Origin: a bacterium
Lineage (GTDB): Bacteria; Patescibacteria; Dojkabacteria; JAKAPS01; JAJZLI01
Reading direction: 5' to 3'
Assembly (NCBI GenBank): GCA_021816845.1
Contig: JAKAWT010000002.1
Coordinates: 1 to 64,000, forward strand
DNA: 64,000 nt
In this document: piece after piece, positions 6,933 to 15,550 of the stretch
Layout of the letters: every line of letters starts with the position of its first letter
Position numbering within the stretch: position 1 is the stretch's first letter
Program-made: the position numbers and the translations under genes
Notes under the pieces: model-generated
Databases searched by the model: none
Told to the model about the DNA's origin: nothing
What the model saw: only the letters and a program-made list of their open reading frames with translations

Positions 6933-7910
6933 ATGGAGAAGAAAGATTTGTTGAGTGAAAAAGATAATTTTATACTAAATCTTTTAAATAATAATTATTC
7001 TAAAGAAACAATATATAACTATACTAGAGATCTTTCTTTGTTTGAAACATTCTTATCATTCAATAATTTTAGATTTAAGGATATAGATAAAAAAACTATT
7101 GTTCTTTTTAAAGATTTTTTACGTAGTGGTAAATATTTTGAAATTCTAAAAGATGATAGAAGTAAACTTCACAATTTTGCCAAAGATGATGTTGGTAAAT
7201 TATCCAGTAGATCTATTAATAGAATATTATCTTCTTTAAGATCATATCTGAAATACCTAATAGAATTTGATATAAAAACTCCTATAACTCCAGAAATGGT
7301 GAAGCTTATAAAGACAGAAAGAAAAGAATCTCAAGTAGCGGAAATGTCAGAACTTATAAGATTAATTGAATTCCCAAGTCTATATGAGAAAGATAAAATA
7401 GTAGGAGCAAGGAATAGAGCTATATTAGAACTTCTATTTTCTACAGGTATGAGAATATCTGAACTTGTATCTCTAAATAGAGAGCATATTAATGATGAAG
7501 GTAAAATTTATGTCATGGGTAAAGGAAAGAAACAAAGATTCGTATATTTAACCTCTAGAGCAATCAAATATATATTTGAGTATTTAAGTCTGAGAAATGA
7601 TGAATACCCTTCTCTTTTTGCACCTCTTAGGGGTGGAAGAAACGGCCATACAAATCAAAGAATATCGACCAATTATATACAGGATAGAATATCATTCTAC
7701 AGGAAGAAAATAGGGATTGTAGTACCTACTAGTGCCCACAGTTTAAGGCATGGATTTGCCACTTATCTTGCAGAAGAAGGTGCTAATCCTGCTGCTATAC
7801 AAATTCTTTTAGGACACGAATCATTACAAACAACTAATAAATATGTCCATGCTTCAGATAAATATGCAGAGGAAACACATAGGAAATTTCATCCCTTACA
7901 GAGCGTTTAA
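6933..7910 (+). CDS. Tyrosine recombinase XerC/XerD family
   Basis: It is a site-specific recombinase that would resolve chromosome dimers at dif. The N-terminal SAM-like core-binding domain spans about residues 1-100. The catalytic domain has all key residues: Arg174 in STGMRISEL, Lys in GKGKKQRFVYL, His269 and Arg272 in HSLRHGFAT, His in LLGHESLQTT, and the nucleophile Tyr304 in NKYVH. The length of 325 aa is slightly over the usual 295-310. I use ATG 6933 rather than the upstream TTG 6906. It ends convergent with, and overlaps by 4 nt, the next gene. With a single xer visible and no phage genes nearby, a housekeeping role fits better than a mobile integrase. Confidence 0.88.
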   Translation: MEKKDLLSEKDNFILNLLNNNYSKETIYNYTRDLSLFETFLSFNNFRFKDIDKKTIVLFKDFLRSGKYFEILKDDRSKLHNFAKDDVGKLSSRSINRILSSLRSYLKYLIEFDIKTPITPEMVKLIKTERKESQVAEMSELIRLIEFPSLYEKDKIVGARNRAILELLFSTGMRISELVSLNREHINDEGKIYVMGKGKKQRFVYLTSRAIKYIFEYLSLRNDEYPSLFAPLRGGRNGHTNQRISTNYIQDRISFYRKKIGIVVPTSAHSLRHGFATYLAEEGANPAAIQILLGHESLQTTNKYVHASDKYAEETHRKFHPLQSV

Positions 7911-8251
7911 TTACAATTACCTGGATTACCACCAGAATAGTTAGGTGTGCTATTAGGTGTTGTTATCATTGATCCAGTACTGGTGGTATAAAAAGTACAC
8001 AAAGTACCTCCACTACCAATTGACCCATTATATACAGCATGTTGGAATATTAAGGAAGTCGCAGGTAGAGAGGACAGGTATAATATTATAGATTTTTGGG
8101 TATTAACAAAAGATCCTTGGGATTGTATTTCATATTGTTGTATTGGTCCTATACTTGGGCTTGCAGCATGCACTCTAGTAGATACATAATACAAACTTAT
8201 AATAACAACAACTAATAAAAATAACTTTGCAAATATCATGCTACCTTTCAT
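7907..8251 (-). CDS. Small secreted protein of unknown function
   Basis: The protein of about 114 aa begins MKGSMIFAKLFLLVVVIISLYYVSTRVHAAS, whose features are a basic start, a hydrophobic core and a VHA-AS signal-peptidase site. The mature part is Ser/Thr/Gly-rich, contains two Cys (GTLCTFY and the terminal GNCN) and ends NPGNCN. No family is recognised. The start could be ATG 8251 or ATG 8239; the second has a nearby AAAGG. It is divergent from the Wzy-like gene and overlaps the 3' end of xer by 4 nt. Confidence 0.6.
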   Translation of the reverse strand: MKGSMIFAKLFLLVVVIISLYYVSTRVHAASPSIGPIQQYEIQSQGSFVNTQKSIILYLSSLPATSLIFQHAVYNGSIGSGGTLCTFYTTSTGSMITTPNSTPNYSGGNPGNCN

Positions 8252-8286
8252 ATATAAAATATACAATATTATATTTCTAATGTAAA

Positions 8287-8295
8287 TGGTATAAT
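8287..8295 (+). promoter_or_regulatory. Extended -10 promoter before the Wzy-like gene
   Basis: TGGTATAAT (8287-8295) lies 36 nt before ATG 8332. A second -10-like TGTATAAA near 8311 lies closer to the start. Confidence 0.45.
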
Positions 8296-8331
8296 TTTTT
8301 TTATCACAAACTTGTATAAAAGATTTGATAT

Positions 8332-10251
8332 ATGAATGTTATTAATAAAATATTCAACCCGCCAATTGAGCTTTTGATATTTAAGATATATGTATATTGG
8401 TTAGTTATCATATTTGTAGTATTCCTATTTTTTTCTCAAAATATGAGTAATACATCAGGAGTACTTGTTCTAAATATTTTTGCATCAGGATTATTCATAT
8501 TAAGGTATTTAAGGAAAGATATACAAATATCAAGATTAGCAACATATATTTTTTACTTATTCCTATTTTTCTCTATAATTACTACGATATTTAGTATAGA
8601 TCCTTATACTAGTTTCATTTCCCTACTCTCATATATTGCTTTGTTTGTTATATTTATAATATCTTTTGACTTATTTAAAGATATAAAGCTAACCAAATGG
8701 TTTTTAGCATGGATTTTGTTTATTAGTTTGATATTTTCTATATATGCTATAAGTCATTATATAACAGGATATGATACAAGATTAACCGGGACTCTGTTAG
8801 ATCCAGATACTGCGGCAGGCTTTTTGTTAATAATAATACCTATATCTTTATATTTCTTTTTTATATCAAAAAAAAACCTATTAATTTTTATTAATGTAAT
8901 ATTGTCTTCAATATTTATAGTCTCCTTTTATTTCACTTTATCTCGTGGTGCATATATTGCTTTTATAATCGAAATAATGTTTCTGACAATTGTTTTAGTA
9001 AGGTATTACAAAATATATTTTAAAAGATTATTTTCTTTAATACTATTATCTTTTATATTTATTTTGTTAATATCATATATAAGTCCTAATTCTCAAATAT
9101 CTAGAGTATCTTTGAATAGAGTTACCTCATCCGTAACATCTGGATCAAGTTTGTCTGTAGTTGATAGACTGGATGTGTACAAAAGGAGTTTATATATAGT
9201 AGAACAACATGCCTTATTTGGTACTGGGTTGGGAACATTTGGAGATATATTTGCTAAATACCAAGATATACCGTGGGTATATTTTACATATACTCACAAT
9301 CAGTATCTTCAGATATTTGTAGAAGAAGGAATTATTGGAGGATTAATATTTCTGTCCTTTTTTGTATATATATTATACTTAGGAATTAAGAATATCTATA
9401 ATAATAGGCTGCTCCAATACAAAAGTAAGTTTCCCTCAAAATTAATCTATGTATTTCTGTTTGTTGGAATTGTTGGTTCTATGGCTCACGTAGTTGTGGA
9501 TTATGATTGGGAATCAAAAGCTATATTTTTATTACTATTTATTTTAATAGGTATTTTTATCCATATTAGAAGGGATGATATAAAAGCTTTGGGAGAGAAA
9601 CTATCCTTACTTATGTTTATTGTATTATTGTTTTCGATCATTATATCTATAGATATATTTTACTCTAATACTCTATTTAACAATGGTGTAAAAGCATATA
9701 ATAATTTTGATATAAAGCAGGCTTCATCATATTTTAAATCCTCACTACAATACAATCCATATAATTATGACACATATATATGGCAATCTTCAACAAATTT
9801 GCTATTACAGAAGGATAATTTGGCAATCTCTGAACTTCTTAACTCTCAAAAATTATCTCCTTATAATCCAGAAATCCCGTATAAAATTGGACAATTATAT
9901 ATACAAGAAGGTAAGCATAATGAAGCTACAAAATATCTGATAAAGGCTTATAATTTTAATAAATATTCTGATCCTAAATACGTCCTACTTTTGGCAGAAA
10001 ATTATAGTTATCTAAAAGATACAAAAAAATCTATACAGTTATATAAAGAAGCTATAAATAAGTACTTTCCTCTAAATAATACCTATTATGATTACCAAGG
10101 ATTCTATAAATTAAATGGGGTTGATACATCTTTGAGTTATATATATCTCAATTTATATGTGCTTACTAAGAATAAGAGTTACTATAATATATCTAAAGAG
10201 CTGGCTGCTATTAGTACTGTTTCAAAGAAAGTAACTATTATTAAGAAATAA
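8332..10251 (+). CDS. O-antigen ligase / Wzy-type polymerase with C-terminal TPR region
   Basis: The 639-aa membrane protein has about 12 predicted transmembrane segments. The large loop contains the Wzy_C/WaaL-family pattern GTGLGTFGDIFAKY followed by THNQYLQIFVEEGIIGG (about residues 296-340). Near residues 450-620 the chain becomes soluble and repeats helical pairs with Tyr/Asn-rich TPR-like spacing. Family members join lipid-linked glycans to LPS, proteins or other acceptors. A CPR cell is not expected to make LPS, so S-layer, pilin or wall-polymer glycosylation is more likely (inference). It stands alone, divergent from the small secreted protein and convergent with gyrA. Confidence 0.85.
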   Translation: MNVINKIFNPPIELLIFKIYVYWLVIIFVVFLFFSQNMSNTSGVLVLNIFASGLFILRYLRKDIQISRLATYIFYLFLFFSIITTIFSIDPYTSFISLLSYIALFVIFIISFDLFKDIKLTKWFLAWILFISLIFSIYAISHYITGYDTRLTGTLLDPDTAAGFLLIIIPISLYFFFISKKNLLIFINVILSSIFIVSFYFTLSRGAYIAFIIEIMFLTIVLVRYYKIYFKRLFSLILLSFIFILLISYISPNSQISRVSLNRVTSSVTSGSSLSVVDRLDVYKRSLYIVEQHALFGTGLGTFGDIFAKYQDIPWVYFTYTHNQYLQIFVEEGIIGGLIFLSFFVYILYLGIKNIYNNRLLQYKSKFPSKLIYVFLFVGIVGSMAHVVVDYDWESKAIFLLLFILIGIFIHIRRDDIKALGEKLSLLMFIVLLFSIIISIDIFYSNTLFNNGVKAYNNFDIKQASSYFKSSLQYNPYNYDTYIWQSSTNLLLQKDNLAISELLNSQKLSPYNPEIPYKIGQLYIQEGKHNEATKYLIKAYNFNKYSDPKYVLLLAENYSYLKDTKKSIQLYKEAINKYFPLNNTYYDYQGFYKLNGVDTSLSYIYLNLYVLTKNKSYYNISKELAAISTVSKKVTIIKK

Positions 10252-10266
10252 CATTGCTATGTTTTT
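10250..10266 (+). terminator. Weak terminator after the Wzy-like gene
   Basis: AACAT-TGCT-ATGTT forms a 5-bp stem immediately after the stop codon and is followed by TTTT and, after GTTGA, by six more T. The short stem makes this a low-efficiency call. Confidence 0.3.
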
Positions 10267-10350
10267 TGTTGATTTTTTCACCTTATAATTATAAAATGAT
10301 TTTTTGAGAGATTATTTATATTAATGATACAGATAATAATATAAAATATA

Positions 10351-12861
10351 TTATGCTATTTCTATTGCAGCAACCTCACTCTCTTTATCAAGATTAATAA
10401 GTTTTACTCCTGAAGTGTGTCTTTTGTGAGAAGGTATTGTAGAGATGCTAAGTTTTATTATTTGACCTTTTGTAGAAATTATTATCATTTCTTTACTGTT
10501 ATTGTTAACTATTTTCATGGAAACTAATTCACCTGTTTTTTCTGTAACTCTCGCACCGTAAACTCCTTTACCTCCCCTACCTTGTGTTGAGAATCCATTA
10601 ATTTTAGTTTTTTTACCAAATCCTTTTTTAGAAACTGTTATGACAAAACTATCATCTTTCACAATATCAAGTCCAATAGCTTCATCATCCTTTTTATTTA
10701 TTGAAATAGCCTTTACTCCTCTAGACGTCCTTCCAGTCTCTCTGACATCTGTTTCTTTGAACCTTATTGAATGAGCTTTTTTGGTAATTAGCAATATTTC
10801 ATTTTTACCTGTTACTGGTTTTACCCATCTAAGCTCATCATCACTATCTAAAGTAATAGCAAATAGACCATTTTTTCTTATATTTTTAAATGCTTCTATC
10901 TTTGTTTTTTTAACAATACCATTCTTTGTTCCCATTAGTAGGGATTGTATATTCTCTTGTATCTCTTTCTCATCTTCAACAATATCTTCTTTTATAGCAC
11001 CTTTTTTATCATCAGTTTGAGCTAATACACTAGTAATAAATTCGTTATTTTCGAGGTTAATGATATTAACTAATGGTTGTCCTTTTGCTGTCCTTGAATA
11101 TTCTGGAATCTCAAAAGCTTTAGTTTGAAAAACCCTACCTTTATTTGAAAAAAGCAATATATTGTCTAAGGTTGATGCAATTAATGCATGGGATATCACA
11201 TCTCGTTCTTTAGTTGTCATCCCTACTATACCTTTACCCCCTCTATGCTGTACCCTATATGTATCAGGAGATAATCTCTTGATATAGCCTTGTTTTGATA
11301 TTGTTATTAAGGTCTCTTTATCTTCAATAATATCTTCTAATTCAAACTCTCCTACCTTGGATGCCACAACCCTTGTTTTTCTATCATCTTTATATTTTTC
11401 TATAATTTGAAGGCTTTCATCTTTAATAACTTTGATAATATTAAATTTGTCTGATAATAGCCTTTCTAATTCTTTAATTTCAGCTAAAACTTCTTTTAAT
11501 TCATTTTCGATTTTTTCTCTTTCTAAGGCAGCTAATCTTCTAAGTTGCATATCCAAAATAGCTTGGGATTGTATATCTGATAATTTAAATCTTTCCATCA
11601 ACTCTTTTTTTGCTATTTCTACATCTTTAGAGCTTCGTATAATCTTTACAACTTCATCAATATTATCTATAGCTATTTTAAGTCCTTGTAGTATATGTTC
11701 TCGATCTTTTGCTTTTTTAAGTTCGTATTTAGTTCTTCTTTCTACTACATCTAACCTATGTTGTGCAAAGATCTCTAATATGTTTTTCAGGTTTAATTGT
11801 TTTGGTACTCCATCTACCAGAGCCAGAATATTTGCATTGAAAACTGATTGTAGTTCTGTATATTTAAATAATTTATTGATTAGAATGTTTGGCTTAGCAC
11901 TAGATTTTAGATCTATAACAACTCTTATTTCTCCCTTAGCACTTTCATCCCTTAAATCTTGTATACCATCGAGTTTATCTGTTTTAACTAAATCTGCTAT
12001 TTTTGTTATAAATCGAGCTTTATTAATTTGAAAAGGTAATTGTGTGATTATAATTTGCATTTTCTCATTTTTAGATTCTACAATTTCTGCTTTTCCTCTA
12101 ATGACAATCCTACCTCTCCCTGTTGTATACATATTAAGTATTTCGTCTTTATCATATATAGTTCCGTATGTGGGGAAATCTGGTCCCTTTATAAATTTTA
12201 CTAAATCCTCTATATGTACTTCTGTTTCTACACTATTATTTTCCCCAATAGTTTTTATATTATCTAATATGTGTATAAAACCACCCATAATCTCTTCGAG
12301 GTTATGAGGAGGTATCTTTGTTGCCATTCCAACTGCAATACCTTCAGTTCCATTCAAAAGTAAATTAGGGATTGCTGAAGGTAGAATAGCTGGTTGTTTT
12401 AAGGAACCGTCGTAATTATCTATAAAATCTACAGTATCCTTGTCTATATCATTAATGAATTCATCAGATATCTTTTCCAATTTTGCTTCGGTATATCGCA
12501 TTGCTGCAGGACTATCACCATCAATAGATCCAAAATTACCTTGTCCATGTATAAGTGGATATCTTAGAGAAAAATATTGGGCCATATGTACCAATGCATC
12601 ATAAATAGATAAATCCCCATGAGGATGATATTTACCCATTACAGCTCCTACTGTTCTTGCTGATTTTGCGAATTTATTATTTGCATGCAGATTATCTTCA
12701 TGCATTGTATAGATAATTCTTCTTTGTACTGGTTTCAAACCATCTTTTGCATCTGGGAGAGCACGTGCAGTAATAACACTCATGGAATAATTAATATAGC
12801 TTTCTTTCATCTCTTTCGAGATATCAATCAATTTCATTCTATCTATATTTATGTCATCCAT
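10351..12861 (-). CDS. gyrA: DNA gyrase subunit A
   Basis: This is the cleavage/religation subunit of gyrase. The catalytic tyrosine is Tyr123 in AAMRYTEA, the winged-helix QRDR region is present ([21 protein letters not shown], residues 68-88), and the C-terminal beta-pinwheel contains a GyrA box (QHRGGKG), which supports gyrase over topoisomerase IV. The 836-aa length is normal. The residue equivalent to E. coli Ser83 is Leu84 (codon TTA, complement 12610-12612), a change that confers fluoroquinolone resistance in other bacteria. It follows gyrB by 18 nt and is the last gene of holB-gyrB-gyrA. Confidence 0.96.
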   Translation of the reverse strand: MDDINIDRMKLIDISKEMKESYINYSMSVITARALPDAKDGLKPVQRRIIYTMHEDNLHANNKFAKSARTVGAVMGKYHPHGDLSIYDALVHMAQYFSLRYPLIHGQGNFGSIDGDSPAAMRYTEAKLEKISDEFINDIDKDTVDFIDNYDGSLKQPAILPSAIPNLLLNGTEGIAVGMATKIPPHNLEEIMGGFIHILDNIKTIGENNSVETEVHIEDLVKFIKGPDFPTYGTIYDKDEILNMYTTGRGRIVIRGKAEIVESKNEKMQIIITQLPFQINKARFITKIADLVKTDKLDGIQDLRDESAKGEIRVVIDLKSSAKPNILINKLFKYTELQSVFNANILALVDGVPKQLNLKNILEIFAQHRLDVVERRTKYELKKAKDREHILQGLKIAIDNIDEVVKIIRSSKDVEIAKKELMERFKLSDIQSQAILDMQLRRLAALEREKIENELKEVLAEIKELERLLSDKFNIIKVIKDESLQIIEKYKDDRKTRVVASKVGEFELEDIIEDKETLITISKQGYIKRLSPDTYRVQHRGGKGIVGMTTKERDVISHALIASTLDNILLFSNKGRVFQTKAFEIPEYSRTAKGQPLVNIINLENNEFITSVLAQTDDKKGAIKEDIVEDEKEIQENIQSLLMGTKNGIVKKTKIEAFKNIRKNGLFAITLDSDDELRWVKPVTGKNEILLITKKAHSIRFKETDVRETGRTSRGVKAISINKKDDEAIGLDIVKDDSFVITVSKKGFGKKTKINGFSTQGRGGKGVYGARVTEKTGELVSMKIVNNNSKEMIIISTKGQIIKLSISTIPSHKRHTSGVKLINLDKESEVAAIEIA

Positions 12862-12879
12862 AGATTTGGTCTTTGTATA

Positions 12880-14802
12880 TTAAATATCTATTTTTGCACT
12901 TTTTGCATTCATCTGGATAAATTTTTTTCTAGGAGGCACTTCTGTTCCCATTAACATATCAAAAGTTTTATCAGAATCTTCTATATCTTCTATATTTATT
13001 TGTTTTAAAACTCTTGATTGAGGATTCATTGTTGTTTCCCAAAGCTGTTCTGGATTCATTTCCCCAAGACCTTTATATCTTTGCATAGATGTTATTTTTG
13101 TATCCTCATCCTTCAACTTTTGGAATAATACTTCTGCTTCATTATCATCAGTTATCCAATATGTTTTACCTAAAGCAACAACTTTATATAGTGGTGGTTG
13201 AGCTATATATACATATCCTTTTTCTATCAATGGTTTTAAATGTCTATACAAAAATGTCAAAAGTAAAGTCTCAATGTGTGAACCATCAACATCAGCATCA
13301 GTCATAATTATTATTTTATGATACCTTAACTTATCAATATTGAATGTATCCGAGATACCAGCTCCCAATGCTATCGTAAAATCTTTAAGTCTTTCATTTT
13401 CAAGTACCCTATCAATTCTATATTTTTCGCTATTTATAGGTTTTCCTGTTAATGGTAATATTGCCTGTATTTTTCTATCTCTTCCCTGCTTTGCACTTCC
13501 TCCTGCAGAATCTCCCTCAACTATAAATAACTCAGATTTTTGTGGGTCTTTCTCTGAACAATCTGCAAGCTTACCTGGTAAAGTTCCGCCTTCAAGGGCA
13601 CCTTTCCTAACAACTGCTTCTCTAGCTGCTTTAGCTGCTTTTCTTGCTTTTTGCGCAAGAAATACCTTATCAAGAATTGATCTTGCTTCTTTTGGGTATT
13701 CTTGTAAATACATTTCCAGCTCTTCTGAAACAACATTTCTAACAATTGTTTGTGTTTCAGAATTGTTTAACTTCATTTTTGTTTGACCTTCAAATTGAGG
13801 GTTCTGTAATTTTACTGATATTATAGCTGTTAATCCTTCTCTGACATCATCTCCAGTGAGACCTTCCTCATTTTCTTTTAATATACCTGTTTTCTTTGCA
13901 TAATCATTAATTGTTTTTGTTAAAGCAGTTTTAAATCCTGTTAAATGAGTTCCACCTTCTTGATTAAAAATATTATTGGCAAAGGATAACATATTGTCTG
14001 TAATTTCATCAGTATACTGCATTGCTACCTCAACCTCTGAATCTGAAACGTGTTTCTTGATATGTATTATATTTGTTAAATTTTTCTTGTCCTTATCGAG
14101 CATTCTAACATAAGATTTAGCTCCTCCTTCAAAATATATGAAATATGGGACTTGATACTTATCAGATCTCTCATCTTGGAAGGTGAACGTTATATCTCCA
14201 GTTAAATATGCTTGTTCCTTCACTCTTCTTAGTATTTGACGAGCTATTATATTGGTATCTTGAAATATAGATGCGTCTGGTTTAAAAGTTTGTATAGTAC
14301 CATTATTTTTATTAAGAGTATTATCTTCAAGTTGTTTCAAATCATATAAAGGTTTTCCTTCCTTATACTCTTGTATATAATGAATTTTATTAATAAAAGA
14401 TTCTGTAGACATGTACTCAGATAAAGCATTGGTACAAGAAACCCCTACTCCATGTAAACCTCCAGATATTTTATAACCACCTTTAGAGCCAAATTTCCCT
14501 CCTGCATGTAAAACAGTCATAACTGTCTCAAGAGAAGATTTTTTTGTTTGTGGGTGAATTCCAATTGGGATTCCTCTACCATTGTCCTCAACTTGCACAG
14601 TCCCATCTTTATAAATTCTTACATCTATTCTGGTACAGTATCCGGCCAAAGCTTCATCTATCGCATTATCTATGACTTCATAGATTATTTGATGTACTCC
14701 ACCTATACCTGTTGATCCAACATACATAGATGGTCGTTTCCTGACAGCTTCAAGTCCCTCAAGAACTACTATAGAATTTTCATCATAATTATCGTTATCC
14801 AT
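12880..14802 (-). CDS. gyrB: DNA gyrase subunit B
   Basis: This is the ATPase subunit of gyrase (640 aa, the short Gram-positive-like form). The GHKL fold is shown by EVIDNAIDEALAGY, VEDNGRGIP and GGLHGVGVSCTNALS. The transducer domain follows. The TOPRIM domain has FIVEGDSAGGSAKQGRDR and MTDADVDGSHI, and the C-terminus has the conserved MQRYKGLGEMNPEQLWETTMNP-type block. It is separated from holB by 3 nt and from gyrA by 18 nt. In the TOPRIM region the usual HIRTLLLTF reads HIETLLLTF. Confidence 0.96.
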   Translation of the reverse strand: MDNDNYDENSIVVLEGLEAVRKRPSMYVGSTGIGGVHQIIYEVIDNAIDEALAGYCTRIDVRIYKDGTVQVEDNGRGIPIGIHPQTKKSSLETVMTVLHAGGKFGSKGGYKISGGLHGVGVSCTNALSEYMSTESFINKIHYIQEYKEGKPLYDLKQLEDNTLNKNNGTIQTFKPDASIFQDTNIIARQILRRVKEQAYLTGDITFTFQDERSDKYQVPYFIYFEGGAKSYVRMLDKDKKNLTNIIHIKKHVSDSEVEVAMQYTDEITDNMLSFANNIFNQEGGTHLTGFKTALTKTINDYAKKTGILKENEEGLTGDDVREGLTAIISVKLQNPQFEGQTKMKLNNSETQTIVRNVVSEELEMYLQEYPKEARSILDKVFLAQKARKAAKAAREAVVRKGALEGGTLPGKLADCSEKDPQKSELFIVEGDSAGGSAKQGRDRKIQAILPLTGKPINSEKYRIDRVLENERLKDFTIALGAGISDTFNIDKLRYHKIIIMTDADVDGSHIETLLLTFLYRHLKPLIEKGYVYIAQPPLYKVVALGKTYWITDDNEAEVLFQKLKDEDTKITSMQRYKGLGEMNPEQLWETTMNPQSRVLKQINIEDIEDSDKTFDMLMGTEVPPRKKFIQMNAKSAKIDI

Positions 14803-14805
14803 TTT

Positions 14806-15420
14806 TTATATTTGTATTGCAATATCTTCTAATATTAATTTTTCGGGGACATTATTTGCAATTGCCTGCTCCCAGTCTTTCATCATCTTTACAATATTAT
14901 TATTTTTACTATTAGATACTTTGTACGAAGCAATTATATACGAAATCAAATTTTGAATAAAGCCCTTAGTATTCTCTACAGAACTAACAAATAGTAATCT
15001 TTCTTGTAGATTTAATGATAAGAAATTTTTTATATCATAAAAATTTTCATATATGTGTTCTCCCTTTTTTATGATACACCTTGATAATATGGTTTTAAGT
15101 AAAGATTCTGAATTTGGTATTTGTAGAATTATTAATGTGTGTGATTGGTTCTCTTCTAGCATTTTCAACATAGCATTCTGTGCAGAATCAGATATTTTCC
15201 CAAGGATAGATATTAGAACAACCCTAACTTTTCCACTATATGGTTTATAGGATAGTGATTTTTGTAAATCTCTAATGTGATCTATTGATATAGCATATTC
15301 ATTTATATGTATAAATTCAGAAGTAGAATTATTTCCTGAATCTTTCTCTTCTAAGTAAGATTTTGCAAATATTATACTGCTTTCAATATCATTTGATTCT
15401 ATAATGATGCTTTGGGTCAT
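14806..15420 (-). CDS. holB: DNA polymerase III delta'-like clamp-loader subunit
   Basis: About 204 aa resembling the AAA+ delta' / DnaX core. The diagnostic stretch is SAQNAMLKMLEEN, then HTLIILQI and LLKTILSRC, a hallmark of clamp-loader subunits. There is no Walker A motif, as expected for the non-hydrolysing delta' subunit. It is short compared with full-length delta' (about 300 aa), so the collar domain is reduced or absent. I start at ATG 15420 (MTQSIIIESND) instead of the open frame at 15492, because an extended -10 box lies 7 nt upstream of this ATG. It leads the gyrB-gyrA operon. Confidence 0.8.
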   Translation of the reverse strand: MTQSIIIESNDIESSIIFAKSYLEEKDSGNNSTSEFIHINEYAISIDHIRDLQKSLSYKPYSGKVRVVLISILGKISDSAQNAMLKMLEENQSHTLIILQIPNSESLLKTILSRCIIKKGEHIYENFYDIKNFLSLNLQERLLFVSSVENTKGFIQNLISYIIASYKVSNSKNNNIVKMMKDWEQAIANNVPEKLILEDIAIQI

Positions 15421-15427
15421 AAGAACT

Positions 15428-15436
15428 ATTCTATCA
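15428..15436 (-). promoter_or_regulatory. Extended -10 promoter for holB-gyrB-gyrA
   Basis: On the minus strand TGATAGAAT ends 7 nt before the ATG at 15420. Transcription would then start at or next to the start codon (leaderless). Confidence 0.45.
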
Positions 15437-15470
15437 TAAAAAGAACATACTGTGTATCCTTTCTTGGTGT

Positions 15471-15509
15471 TTGTACCAAGGTACCTGTACAAGGGTGTCT
15501 ATTAGGTAC
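15471..15509. repeat. GTAC-rich symmetric element between holB and pilB
   Basis: TTGTAC (15471-15476) and GTACAA (15487-15492) form an inverted repeat around a GGTACC palindrome (15480-15485). A further GGTAC occurs at 15505-15509. It sits in the divergent promoter region and could be an operator for the pilus or gyrase operons. Confidence 0.35.
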
Positions 15510-15550
15510 TTTAAAAATTATATATAGTATTGTATTGTATTAAAAGAAGT

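Noticed and set aside
6933..7910. Mobile-element or prophage integrase
   Set aside because: No phage, transposon or attachment repeats surround it, and its motifs and length fit housekeeping Xer recombinases.
10315..10345. Terminator for gyrA from the TTTATATTA/TAATATAAA inverted repeat
   Set aside because: The 9-bp stem is entirely A-T with a 13-nt loop and no following T tract on the minus strand; such repeats are expected by chance in this composition.
11432..12031. 199-codon open frame antisense to gyrA
   Set aside because: Its residues mirror the gyrA codon pattern, it has no recognisable motif, and gyrA is complete and conserved on the other strand.
10351..15420. Chromosome origin next to gyrB-gyrA
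   Set aside because: There is no dnaA, dnaN or recF nearby and no cluster of DnaA boxes was seen.
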